From: Larix sibirica
Taxonomy: Eukaryota; Streptophyta; Pinopsida; Pinales; Pinaceae
DNA length: 10,335 nucleotides
Assembly (NCBI GenBank): GCA_004151065.3
Contig: NWUY0300015257.1
Location: 2,034-12,368, forward strand
Direction of reading: 5' to 3'
Positions within the stretch are counted from its first letter, which is position 1; every line of letters starts with the position of its first letter. This document shows positions 1-7,867 of this stretch, in pieces. A model generated the notes under the pieces. It ran no database searches. It was given only the letters and a program-made list of their open reading frames with translations, and was not told where the DNA came from. Both the position numbers and the translations under genes were made by a program.

Positions 1-150
1 GTTTAAGATGGATCTATGCTGGTGATATATTAAATGGAGTTTCAATTTAACAAAAGTCACGAAGTAGTAATGTCCTTAAACCTTAATAAACCAAAATTTT
101 GAAGATAAATAAACTGATTTGCAATTTGAATGAAGAATCCAACAACTTGA

Positions 151-250
151 CACATTAATATTGATGTTGGATTCAAATCATATCACTGAAATGAATTTTA
201 CACATTAATATTGGTGTTGGATTCAAATCATATCACTGAAATGAATTTGA
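151..250. repeat. 50-bp tandem duplication, two units
   Basis: Units 151-200 and 201-250 are aligned head to tail and differ at only two positions (164/214 A to G, 199/249 T to G). Each unit begins CACATTAATATT and contains GTTGGATTCAAATCATATCA. Because 50 is not a multiple of three, the duplication would shift any reading frame crossing it. The low divergence suggests it is younger than the decay seen in the LINE downstream. Confidence 0.95.
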
Positions 251-558
251 GACAAAGCTTTTCACGAAAAAGATCCCAACGACCTTCGAAATTTACATTT
301 GCAGCACCAATCTTTATTTCCATCACAACAATAGTAGCACTAACCTTTGCCATTCTCCATGACAAGATATCACGATTCATGGATAAGATTGACGCCAATT
401 CTTAAGAAGTGAATAGGAACATGTCTTTCACCTTATACACTATCCCTATGCAAGGATGGATGGATAGGAGGTTGGTGGTAAGCCTCCCATTTCCTACATA
501 TGAACCCACATATGATATAGGTAATAAAATCATGGTCCTTGTAGCTAAGATAAATTAA
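241..558 (+). pseudogene. Unassigned short open frame with a hydrophobic segment and one internal stop
   Basis: From the ATG at 241 the frame encodes 54 residues to TAA at 403-405. It has a basic N-terminal part (motif SRKRSQR) followed by a hydrophobic run of about 18 residues (APIFISITTIVALTFAIL) that could span a membrane. After this stop the same frame stays open for a further 50 codons to TAA at 556-558, so about 105 codons carry a single stop. I recognise no family in either part. The ATG lies inside the second unit of the 50-bp duplication. It could be an eroded exon, a small membrane-protein gene or chance; splice sites and transcription cannot be judged from the sequence alone. Confidence 0.2.
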
Positions 559-619
559 TTTCACTCATATTTAATGTGGTTATTTGTAATTATAAAATTT
601 AAATTTTTTACTTGATTAT

Positions 620-892
620 TTATTACTTTGTAAAAGAAAGAACGAATGGAGATGGTGTGCATTAGTTGTGAGAGGATGTCCGCTAGGTTGGTTCTAATGT
701 TGGTGTGTCACAAAACAACATAGACTTAAGTGTCATCAATTGGGCCATGCCATACGATATAAATTTGAGGTTGTAGATTATCTTTCTCATGTTTCATCTG
801 GATTTGACATCATACCAACTGAACTTAGATATGTATTTTGATTACCAGAGCATCGAAATATCATAAGGAACCTACCTCGAGACTTGACATAA
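620..892 (+). pseudogene. Unassigned coding-like remnant with Cys/His cluster
   Basis: One frame runs through this stretch with stops only at TAA 695-697 and TGA 839-841 before the terminal TAA at 890-892. It contains a Cys/His-rich segment around 698-750 (CWC, then KCHQLGH) followed by a more ordinary soluble-looking stretch (FEVVDYLSHVSSGFDIIP). The KCHQLGH motif is only vaguely like half of a retroviral-type CCHC knuckle, and the full CX2CX4HX4C spacing is not present. I cannot assign a family. An open frame of 47 codons is not remarkable by itself in this base composition. Confidence 0.15.
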
Positions 893-941
893 TTATTTAT
901 TAGATAGTATGGGATGTATATGTATAAATTCCCATCATTAG

Positions 942-1151
942 GGTTGCAAGAGACATAGACCTGCTTCAGTTAATGTTAGGGATATGTGCATTGCTTCTCA
1001 TGTTGATAATGGTGATGTTGTTTCTTGTGCTTTTTTCGTTGACTTCCTTGTCAATCCCAGTCTAGTCACTTATGTTCCTCTTGTTGATCTTGATCTTGTT
1101 GCTCTTGTTCACCATATAGTTAATCCTAGGGAACCCATTCATCCTAGTTGA
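942..1151 (+). pseudogene. Unassigned open frame remnant, valine/leucine/aspartate rich
   Basis: The frame is open from just after a TAG at 939-941 to TGA at 1149-1151, about 69 codons, with an internal ATG following GTTAGGGAT. The C-terminal half is low in complexity (YVPLVDLDLVALVHH, then NPREPIHPS). The DNA below it (1079-1109) is a run of CTTGTT, CTTGAT and CTTGCT hexamers, so part of the openness comes from simple-sequence bias. No domain is recognised. It could be the 3' end of an eroded mobile-element polyprotein upstream of the LTR-like stretch, but that is conjecture. Confidence 0.15.
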
Positions 1152-1179
1152 TGATTTTATTTAAGGCATAAGTTCCTTG

Positions 1180-1510
1180 ATGTGTTTTTTCATCATCATG
1201 CTCTAAGTATAATTAGTGGGTAGTGACTTGATGTAAAAGTGTCATTTTTATTGAATAAAGCACCCTAGGTGGTTGACCCTAATTAATAACAGAACCACGA
1301 GTAGTTAGGATTTTGGCTATTGAAACAATATATATAGAGTAGTTATTCATGTAATGTTTTGTCAAGGATTGTTATTGTATTCAAATATTTTCAATTGGAG
1401 GTTGCTCCTTGAAAAGGCAAGTGAACATAACACTCTATTTTGAATATTTAATACAAGAGATATTTTTCAAGGTTTATTTATTTTGTCTTGTGTTTTTCTA
1501 TTTTTGCTTT
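1180..1510 (+). other. LTR-like or promoter-like AT-rich stretch
   Basis: This stretch has an AATAAA at 1254-1259, a TATA-like ATATATATAG near 1328-1338, and a later segment (TTTGAATATTTAATACAAGAG) that resembles the polyadenylation end of many plant LTRs. No matching second LTR is present in the window, no clear tRNA primer-binding site follows it, and the TG/CA ends cannot be fixed. It could equally be a decayed promoter or the 3' end of another retroelement: TTATTGAATAAA occurs both here (1248-1259) and at the 3' end of the LINE (7520-7531). Confidence 0.25.
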
Positions 1511-1575
1511 GAAGTTTTGGGGTTTAGTACATTACAGTTGTGCATTGGAAATTGTCTCTCAATGTCTTGCATTGA

Positions 1576-1944
1576 AGGAATCTAAGCCAAGAATATCAAT
1601 ATTTTATGCAAATCTCCCGTAGCTCACACTTGGAAATTGATTTACAACTCCATTCATTGAAGTCTTGGGTGCTTAGAATTGTGTCTCACCTCGATTTTCC
1701 TAAGGATTTCATTGTGTCTCCTATCCCCTCGATCAAGGTCAATTGGGGATTTGTGGATGGGGGAGTTCGTTGCTGGAGGTATGGGGATTCAAACTATAAC
1801 ACGCGATTCCAATGTGGGTGCAAAGAAGAGTTTTGAAGTGGCCAACCCCAAAATGAGCCAGATGAAAAAACGCCAACTCTGGAAGATATTATGGGATCCC
1901 TGGTGGATTTGAATTTAGTAGTTCTTTCGAGGCATACTTATTAG
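1576..1944 (+). pseudogene. Unassigned coding-like remnant with one internal stop
   Basis: After a TGA at 1573-1575 the frame is open to TGA at 1834-1836 (first ATG at 1606). It then continues, still in frame, to TAG at 1942-1944. The part after the stop is acidic and polar (QPQNEPDEKTPTLEDIMGSL), and the part before it contains a Cys-rich tail (FQCGCKEEF). Together that is about 122 codons with a single stop, longer than expected by chance here but not decisive. I recognise no domain. It may be a fragment of a gag-like or host gene; an overlapping second frame at 1679-1912 is open too, which weakens the coding argument. Confidence 0.2.
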
Positions 1945-2640
1945 ATTTATCTTTAAATTGTAATGCAATGTCATATAGTGTTTATAAAGTCATAATTTGT
2001 AAGGCATATTATCTACCATAACTACTTTGTTTTTTGTTGTTCAAACCAACATATAATGTTCTAGACTTGGCTAGGCCTACTTTTGATTACTTCTAGACTT
2101 GGCTAGGCCTACTTTTGATTACGTGTTGTAGTGATTTTTTAAAATTTATATATTACATTGCTAGCAATTTCAACCACAATGCCCAATAATACAAAATATA
2201 TCATTATTGTTTAAAAAAAAATAATTATAATAATACAAAAATGAAAATGTCATATTAACATCCAATTATACCAATTTTGATCATTAAACGTGTTAAGAAA
2301 TTAAGTCCCTGGTTGACATCAAAGCTTAGTAGAATATAATACAATTTAATTATAAATTCAAATAACTTAAACAAGCCAAGTCAATCATTCCAGCTTATAG
2401 TCGTCCATAGGTAATGAACTATAGTTAATGATAACAACCCATATCCCAATTTAATATTTTTATATTAGTATTGTGTATTTTATTAATATTATATTTTGAA
2501 TGAAAGTGAGAATAATGATAGTCTTAATATTTTAACTATTATTATTTAATTTTTTTTAAGACCAAGCTAACACCATTGAACTATAATTACTAAACCTTAA
2601 TGAACCATAAATTAATCCTAATGAACAATAATTCAATTCG
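1945..2640. other. AT-rich non-coding stretch
   Basis: No gene is visible. The stretch holds the perfect 32-bp tandem duplication at 2059-2122, an A-run near 2213-2221, and three diverged copies of TGAAC(T/C/A)ATAA at 2577, 2601 and 2622, spaced 24 and 21 bp apart. The LINE coding similarity begins only after about 2640, so this stretch may include the LINE 5' UTR or simply flanking DNA. Confidence 0.6.
2059..2122. repeat. Perfect 32-bp tandem duplication
   Basis: Units 2059-2090 and 2091-2122 are identical (each begins TTCTAGACTTGGCTAGGCCT and ends GATTAC). Zero divergence in a neighbourhood full of old mutations indicates a recent local duplication, for example by replication slippage or microhomology repair. 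No coding role is visible. Confidence 0.97.
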
Positions 2641-2708
2641 GGTAAGAAATCTATGGGTACTTTTCCCTTATCTATAATTGATGAAGCTAGATCTCTCCCT
2701 ATAGAGAC

Positions 2709-3080
2709 TTGTCAGACTCTCTAGTAGTGATTGCTCATTCCTTGGATGGAAGGAAGGATGATGGTAGTTATTTAATAGGCTTGTCAGTCGATTCAGAATC
2801 CTTTATTTGTTCCTTTTGTCTTACTGGTTCAAACAATAATGAGCATATTTCCTCTTCCCAAGGTTGTGGTCAATACCAGTTGAGACTGAGACCTCATTCT
2901 CAGGATTAAAGGGTCTCAGGGGGTTTGGGGTTAGATCTTTCGAAGGAGTCTGGTGTTCCTAAGGTGGGGAGGAGGTCTACACTTAAGCATGCTCAAGTAC
3001 AAATGGCTAAGGAAGTTGACTAGGGTTGGAAAAGTTGATCTATGGGGTACTTAGAACAGTGAAAACCCTAAGACGACCTC
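2709..3080 (+). pseudogene. LINE ORF1 tail or leader upstream of the endonuclease
   Basis: The frame runs from about 2709 to TAA at 2907-2909, then continues in the same frame with a basic segment (KVGRRSTLKHAQVQMAKEVD) that resembles the stretch often found just before the endonuclease in plant LINEs. Further stops lie at 3021, 3036, 3060 and 3069, and the same frame then enters the endonuclease at 3081. Just upstream, another frame (2653-2706) may be the shifted continuation toward the 5' side. No complete zinc knuckle or RRM of a full ORF1 is visible, so the element is probably 5'-truncated or its ORF1 is eroded beyond recognition. Assignment to ORF1 rests on position and resemblance only. 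Confidence 0.5.
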
Positions 3081-3869
3081 ATGATGAAGATCTTGTTTGT
3101 AAATATTAGAGGCATGGGAGGGAAATCCAATAAAATTTCCTTTAAGAAAATAGTGGATTTGGAAAAACTTGGCATAATGTTGATTCAAGAGACTATGGGT
3201 AGTGGAGAGGCTTTAATTAACGATCTTAGGAAGTGCTTTGATGAATGGGAGTTCATTGCTTTGGACTTGGTTGGTTATTTGAGGGTTGTTAATATTAGTT
3301 TTAATAACAATCTCACAATGGTTAATTGTTTTGCTATGTGCTCAAGTCTGTGTATTGTAGTCCATAGCAAAAGCATGGATTACACACTTACAATCCTCAA
3401 TTTGTAGAGGTCTTACGAGGGTAAGTAGGCTTGTTGGGACCATTTGTTTTCATTGCATTGTTTTAAGGTGGATAATCTCATTATCGGTGGGGACCTAAAC
3501 TTGACAGTGAAGAGAGAGGAGATATGGGGTACTTATACTCAAGAGGATCGATTGTCACAATATTGTATTGATAAGTTTGAATTAACAAGCTAGTTAGACG
3601 TGGAGCCTATGCAAATCAGGTCAACCTGGAGTAATAATAGATCGAGCTTTGATGGTGTGGCAAAGAGACTTGATTTCTTCCTTGTTCACGATAATATTCT
3701 CGAACACATGGAGAGATATTGGTTGTGTGTTGGGAACATTAAGTGTTCTAATCATTTTCCAATATTTCTAGAGCTCAAAATTGGTGGGGATGAACCAGGT
3801 TCTCCTTTTAAGTATAATCTGAGTTGGGAAAAGGAGGAGGAGCTACAAAACATTATTATGATGAGATGA
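3081..3869 (+). pseudogene. LINE ORF2 apurinic-like endonuclease domain (decayed)
   Basis: This domain makes the target-site nick that primes reverse transcription. One frame carries all the landmarks: NIRGMG with the Asn codon at 3102, IQET with the metal-binding Glu codon at 3189, GGDLN with Asp 3492 and Asn 3498, RLDFFLV near 3678-3698, and SNHFP with His at 3753. In the family the last motif is normally SDH, so an Asp to Asn change has removed one active-site residue. Stops lie at 3405, 3426, 3591 and 3867, but no frameshift is needed from 3081 to about 3860. The segment expected around 3270-3300 (the GGL-type motif) is shortened or altered. ATG 3081 is only the first Met before the NIRG motif, not a proven start. 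Confidence 0.9.
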
Positions 3870-4574
3870 AAGCATGTTAAGGAGAGTTCGAATGATAGTT
3901 TTGGTGCATAGTTCGCTCATTCTATAATAACTCTCAAAGAGAAGGTATCTCAGTGGGCATGATAGAGTCATAGGAAGCAAGATGGATTGATTATGGAAGT
4001 TGAGGGTGATATCAAACAAGTCTTGTCATTAATCAATGGGGGAATAAGTCATAGGAATACTCAGGATCAGATCATTAGTCTTGCGTAGAGGAACAAGTTA
4101 TTGTTGGATAGAGAAAATGAGTGGAGGATGAAGAGTTGGGAAATTTGGAGCTCTTTTGGGGATCATAATAAAAAGAAAAAATTAAAATGTTGGTAGATAT
4201 AGATGGAATCATAACAGCATCTAGGAGACAAATGATAGGGATGATTAGTCGCTTCATGGATTTGGTGAACTTTCCCAAGTGGGTGCTAATCATTTTCATT
4301 CTATTTACACAGAACCTGGTCAATCCAATTTGGGAGAGAATATGAAACTGGTAGCATTATATTGGCCCTAAGGTATTTTGAACCAGTTTTTGTGTTTTGG
4401 TGTGAAAATGGGTAGTGCAGCGAAGTGGTCAAAGGGAGCGCACCCGCAAAAGAAGAACAGACTCTGACGTGGCATTATTTCGTAGATTGGTTGAGGAAGT
4501 TCATAATGAGGAAATTTACAATCCGGTGACGAAGGACGAATTTATGGACATTACTCTATTCATTCTAGAAGGAC
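3870..4574 (+). pseudogene. LINE ORF2 linker between endonuclease and RT
   Basis: From about 3870 to 4180 the same frame as the endonuclease continues with scattered stops. It shows the helical, charged linker usual for plant LINEs (ITLKEKVSQWA, then NEWRMKSWEIWSSFGDHN, which corresponds to the family's E-WR-KSR-WL-GD-NTKFFH motif). A lysine-rich A-run near 4168-4185 marks a frame change. Around 4342 the frame reads MKLVAL and is then broken by the 108-bp insertion at 4361-4468. It resumes at 4469 as VALFRRLVEEVHNEE and continues through NPVTKDEF. A further shift at about 4560-4570 leads into the RT frame. No catalytic residue is expected here. Confidence 0.8.
4361..4468. mobile_element. 108-bp nested insertion flanked by 10-bp direct repeats
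   Basis: The flanking words are GTAGCATTAT (4351-4360) and GTGGCATTAT (4469-4478), a 9/10 match that looks like a target-site duplication. Both flanks encode the same LINE residues (VAL), and removing the insert plus one copy makes MKLVAL run directly into FRRLVEE in one frame. The insert is less AT-rich than its surroundings, has no terminal inverted repeats and no poly(A) tail. Its TGCAGCGAAGTGGTCAAAGG (around 4417-4436) resembles the D-arm/A-box part of a Leu/Ser-type tRNA, which could mean a truncated SINE, but no B box follows on that strand. The element class is unknown. Confidence 0.6.
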
Positions 4575-5515
4575 ATGAGTCCTAGTCCAGACGGTTGGTC
4601 AGCTGATTTTTTCGAATTTATAGGTGATGATTTGTTAAAAGTTGTGGAGGAGGTTAGAGTGCCAAGGAAGATACTAAGGAGATTCAATATTAATTTACTG
4701 GCATTGATTCCTAAGGTGGACTGTCTAGGTAAATTTATGATTTTCGACCTATTTCAATCTATAATTGTATTTATAGGATTCTCTCGAAGGTTATTGCAGT
4801 TAGTATCAAGCCTCTCCTTTATAGTGTCATTTCTTTGAAGCAATTTGGTTTTTTGAGAGGTTGTATGATACATGAATCCATAGGTTCATCCCAGGAGGGT
4901 ATGGACACTATTAAGACCTCTCATTTTCATGTTTTTTCATTAAGATGGATTTGTCTAAAGCTTACAATCAGGTTTCATGTATATATCTAAGACTCTTATT
5001 GCTTCATGTTGCACAGTAAGCTTCCTATTGTTAAATGGATCATGGGTTGTGCTACTTCTTCATTTGTTGTTTTAATTAATGGATCTGGTTCTAAATTTGT
5101 TAAGCCTTCTAGGCGATTAAGATAGGGGTGTCCATTGTTCTTGTATCTCTTTTTACCAATGGTCGAAGGACTAAGTGGGGAAATATTTGTTGCAAGAAGA
5201 AAAAGGAACATTCAAGAGATCACTATTGGGGGAAGAGAACAACTAACTCACCTTTTATTTGTAGATTATGTGTGTCTCTTATACCTTTTCTCGAAGGAGG
5301 AAGGTAGGCATTATAATGAAATTTTATATATGGTATCTATGGATATGGGAATGGAAGTTAATATTGATGAGTCCACTATATATTCCTAAGGTGGTTGCAC
5401 AGTTAAGGCATATTTGAGACAAAGACTTTCCTTACCCTTCTCATTCTTTGGAGGAAGGAGTTAAATATTTAGGGTATACCCTCAAATCGAATAAATAGTT
5501 GAAAGCAGATTGGTA
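4569..5515 (+). pseudogene. LINE ORF2 reverse transcriptase domain (inactive)
   Basis: The domain copies the element RNA from the nicked target. Landmarks in order are: KDMSPSPDGW at 4569-4598 (family KDKSPGPDGW); LLALIPKVD near 4700-4725; FGFLRG near 4846-4860; KMDLSKAY at 4942-4965, with the catalytic Asp at 4948 kept but the following AYD changed to AYN; a TAG at 5123-5125 where the family has Gln of RQGCP; LYLFLPMVEGLS; and FVDY at 5258-5269 in place of the FADD box, so the second catalytic Asp is Tyr. KYLGY near 5462-5476 marks the thumb boundary. At least three frames are used (4575, 4945 and 5135 lie in different frames). The active-site loss alone makes this RT non-functional. Confidence 0.93.
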
Positions 5516-6375
5516 TTGGCTTGTATGAAAGATTGAAAGAAAAGTGAACTTTTGGTGCAACCATTCAATCTCTAGGGGTGGGAGGCTAGTACTCATAAAG
5601 TCTATTTTGGAAGTAATTCCTATCTATTGGCATCTTATGGCTTACATTCCAAAAGGAATTCTAGATAATATATGAAAGATATGTTTCAACTATATATGGA
5701 AGGGTAGTTGTGAACATAAGGGTTCCAACTTAGCCAATTGGAAATCCATTGCCTCCTCAAAGGACCAAGACCGTTGGGGTTTGAAAATATATATTCCTTT
5801 TCAATCAAGCTCTTGTTGCAAAGTAATTATGGAACTTCTTGTCTAGGGAAAAATTATGGTGAAGGATTCTAATAGTGAAATATATTGCTCCTAGTTATAT
5901 TATAGATTGGATTAGAACACGCAACAGGACTATCCATAATGTTTCAAATCAGTAAAAGGCCTTATCCTTAGCCTTTCTGGTACTTGGGAGGCATTTGGCT
6001 TGGAAGGTTGGCTCAAATGACTTGATCATGGTGGATGTTGATGCTATTATGGGTTGTGGGAGTACACTATTTCTCCCTAATGATTTGGTCCACCATTTTC
6101 AAGTTTAGGGATGTTCTACTTTGAACAAGTTTGTTAATCCATTAACTACTGATATTTGGAGACATGGATGGCTAGAGGCCCGGGATTTGATTTTGGTTGG
6201 TGAGTGGGCCTTGCAGTGGGATAGGTATTTGCTCGAACCTTGGAAGGAATGCATCAAAATTCTTGATGAGGAGGATGAGATCATTTGGGATTTCAATGGG
6301 TTCGAGGGACAATATACTACAAAAATTGGTTACTTGGCATTAATTGAAAGGATAATTGTGGAACCACACTCCTAG
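5516..6375 (+). pseudogene. LINE ORF2 C-terminal region after the RT
   Basis: This region joins the RT to the zinc-binding domain and is well conserved among plant L1 elements although its exact role is poorly defined. Visible pieces are KIERKVNFW and SRGGRLVLIKSILEVIPIYW (about 5530-5635), then IPKGILDNI, a stop, and FNYIWKGS (about 5648-5710). Later come SKDQDRWGLKIY (about 5757-5795) and IIDWIRTRNRTIHNVSN (about 5900-5953). The final part is a clean 84-codon frame from 6121 to 6375 (NKFVNPLTTDIWRHGWLEAR, EIIWDFNGFEGQYTTKIGY). Stops and at least one frame change near 5800 interrupt it. The order matches the family without rearrangement. Confidence 0.88.
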
Positions 6376-6590
6376 TGGAAAATATTGTGGAAGGTAGCAG
6401 CCCCTCCCAAATTTATTCTCTTTCTTTGGTTGATCTTAAACGAGAGGGTTCTTACTTGGTAAAAAATACAAAGAAGGAATAAATATGGGTTGTAAATGTG
6501 TATGTTGTGTAGAGAATATGAAGAAATATATTATCATATTTTCCTCTCTTTCCCATATACTCGCAAGTGTGGAAAGAGGTAGAAATTCAA
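6376..6590 (+). pseudogene. zf-RVT zinc-binding segment of LINE ORF2 (zinc site damaged)
   Basis: Reading on from the TAG at 6373, the frame gives WKILWKVAAPPKFILFLWLI, the hallmark start of the zf-RVT domain found after plant LINE RTs. The putative zinc ligands follow: CMLC (Cys codons 6499 and 6508) and the His at 6535 in YYHIFLSFP. The final ligand of the family (C in the usual HxFLxCP) is a Phe codon at 6550. Stops lie near 6460 and at 6493. The domain is thought to help nucleic-acid binding during target-primed reverse transcription. Confidence 0.85.
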
Positions 6591-7267
6591 TTAAAGCTAA
6601 AGAACTTGTGGGACAAAGACAATGTGGTTGACTGCTTATACAAGTACTTCACTCATCAGGAAATCGAAGCATTTCGATCACTCCCTTATTTGATTATTCA
6701 AAAGATTTGATTGTCTTGTAATTCTCATATAGTTGAAGAGAAACAAATTCCTACTTTCAAGGTCTCTTCACAAGCAATTGCTCTGCCAACATTTTGCACC
6801 TTGACCCTTGTTACCAAGGTTGGGTGCATACTTGGAGAGGTGAATATGAATACAAATAATGCTTGGATCTATTTTGATGGAGCATTCCAGGATCCTGGGC
6901 AATGCTGTAGCATTGGATTTGTGTTGTATATCTTTGGTGGACAGTATTTTATGTTAAGGCATGCTTGGGGGCTAGGACTAACAATATTGGTGAATTCAAT
7001 GCACTATTTTATTTATTGAAATTTGTAAGGAATCTAGATATTACTTAGATTCAGGATTTCAAGGATTCAACTTTGAAAATTCAGTGGATGAATGGTGAGA
7101 TTCAAGTCTGCAATACCAGGCTTACTCAATTGGCTTTGAATCTGAAGGATATCGGTCGCTTGTTTAAGCATGTCAGTTATACCCATGTATTTCTAGAAAT
7201 GAATACATTTGCATATTCTCTTTCTAAGGATGTCTTACTGATGGAACCTGGTCATCTTCTTATTTAG
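6591..7267 (+). pseudogene. RNase H domain at the C-terminus of LINE ORF2 (inactive)
   Basis: After a linker (6591-6858; recognisable as LKNLWDKDNVVDCLYKYF and VEEKQIPTFKVSSQ), an RNase H type fold begins at 6861. The first catalytic Asp is in IYFDGA (codon 6876). A single-base deletion near 6975 moves the frame, and GEFNALFYLL supplies the Glu (6992). FKDSTLKIQW supplies the second Asp (7064). HVFLEMN (His 7184, Glu 7196) leads to FAYSLSK, where the family has AD, so the last catalytic Asp (7214) is Tyr. A TAG lies at 7046, and the frame ends at TAG 7265-7267 after PGHLLI. Such a domain would degrade RNA in RNA/DNA hybrids. RNase H is known in a subset of plant L1 elements, so its presence is informative about the lineage but not new in itself. 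Confidence 0.87.
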
Positions 7268-7538
7268 GAATACAAAGATGGACAACATGTATCTACTAGG
7301 ATAAATAATCTTTTTTGAAATTTGTTAGGGATATGAAGAATAGTATTTTTGTTATTAGGTACTCAACTAATTTTTTAGTAATGGTGGCATGACTATTTCT
7401 TGGAATATTTTTGGGGATCATTGTTGATTTTTTTAGCTATGCGGAATATACACTACCTTTTGCTTACATCATTGTCCAAACTATTGTACCATGTCCCCTG
7501 ATGATTGTGTTTTCCATTCTTATTGAATAAAAAATAAG
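7268..7538 (+). other. LINE 3' UTR and polyadenylation signal
   Basis: The frame after the final stop soon ends, and a T-rich non-coding tail follows. AATAAA sits at 7526-7531 within TTATTGAATAAAAAATAAG, a typical 3' end for a plant LINE, though only a short A-rich tail remains. The exact junction with flanking DNA is not certain: it is placed just before the T-run at 7539-7546. A target-site duplication matching the 5' side was not found by eye. Confidence 0.6.
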
Positions 7539-7867
7539 TTTTTTTTGTGGGTGGGGGAATAAATTAGAAATTAAAAATATAAATATAAGTAAAAACGTAA
7601 TGTTTATGAAGAAATAAAATGATGTTATCAGGTGAACTAAAAACCCAATAAAATTGTCACTGCAATGCACGCATAACCTTGCCAACACAATTCATCCACA
7701 TTGAACATCTTCATTTTGCAACTCTACCATTTAGTCAATCTTTGACTCTTCATTTTCAACCAGAACATTTGAGTTACGACTAATACAAATCAACAACCGC
7801 GAGCATAGGGGGTGCAGAATTACACTTTCATCCAGTTAGCATTATTATTTATTGAGTTTTTTATTTA
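7539..7867. other. Non-coding flank downstream of the LINE
   Basis: No gene is visible on either strand. A G-rich word (GTGGGTGGGGG, 7547-7557) is followed by AT-rich DNA. CATCTTCATTTTG at 7706-7718 recurs exactly at 7958-7970 inside the tandem-repeat block, so a further, more decayed repeat unit may lie here. Confidence 0.5.

Larger units (their letters stand above)
2640..7538 (+). mobile_element. Degenerate L1-type LINE with RNase H domain
   Basis: A decayed non-LTR retrotransposon occupies nearly half the window. In order, the translated pieces show an APE endonuclease (NIRGMG, IQET, GGDLN, SNHFP), a reverse transcriptase (KDMSPSPDGW, KMDLSKAY, stop-GCPLFLYLF, LLFVDY, KYLGY), a long C-terminal region (SRGGRLVLIKSILE), a zf-RVT zinc-binding segment (WKILWKVAAPPKF ... 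CMLC) and an RNase H (IYFDGA ... DSTLKIQW). The 3' end has AATAAA. EN through RNase H covers about 4.2 kb, the normal size for plant LINE ORF2 plus RNase H. It is interrupted by many stops and several frame changes and also carries a nested insertion. The 5' limit is uncertain, and no target-site duplication of the LINE could be identified. It is non-autonomous and inactive. Confidence 0.95.

Noticed and set aside
594-607. 14-bp palindrome AAAATTTAAATTTT
   Set aside because: It is expected from AT-rich composition, with no supporting context.
4075-4323. Minus-strand open frame of 82 codons
   Set aside because: It lies opposite the LINE linker, whose + strand frame carries family motifs. The minus frame shows no domain and is a shadow.
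4411-4445. Possible tRNA gene
   Set aside because: Only a D-arm/A-box-like part (TGCAGCGAAGTGGTCAAAGG) is visible. No anticodon arm, no T-arm and no acceptor pairing follow.
4996-5211. Minus-strand open frame of 71 codons
   Set aside because: It is antisense to the RT domain, without motif, and is explained by the composition of the decayed RT.
6105-6296. Minus-strand open frame of 63 codons
   Set aside because: It is antisense to the well-supported LINE C-terminal frame 6121-6375.
2604-7570. Target-site duplication of the LINE (ATAAATTA on both sides)
   Set aside because: An 8-bp AT-only word at about 2604 and 7560 is too common here, and the 5' end of the element is not defined.
7464-7688. 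Minus-strand hydrophobic frame of 74 codons
   Set aside because: The hydrophobic run (FYFFINITFLLIFIF) is the product of an A-rich + strand just past the LINE 3' end; low-complexity DNA explains it.
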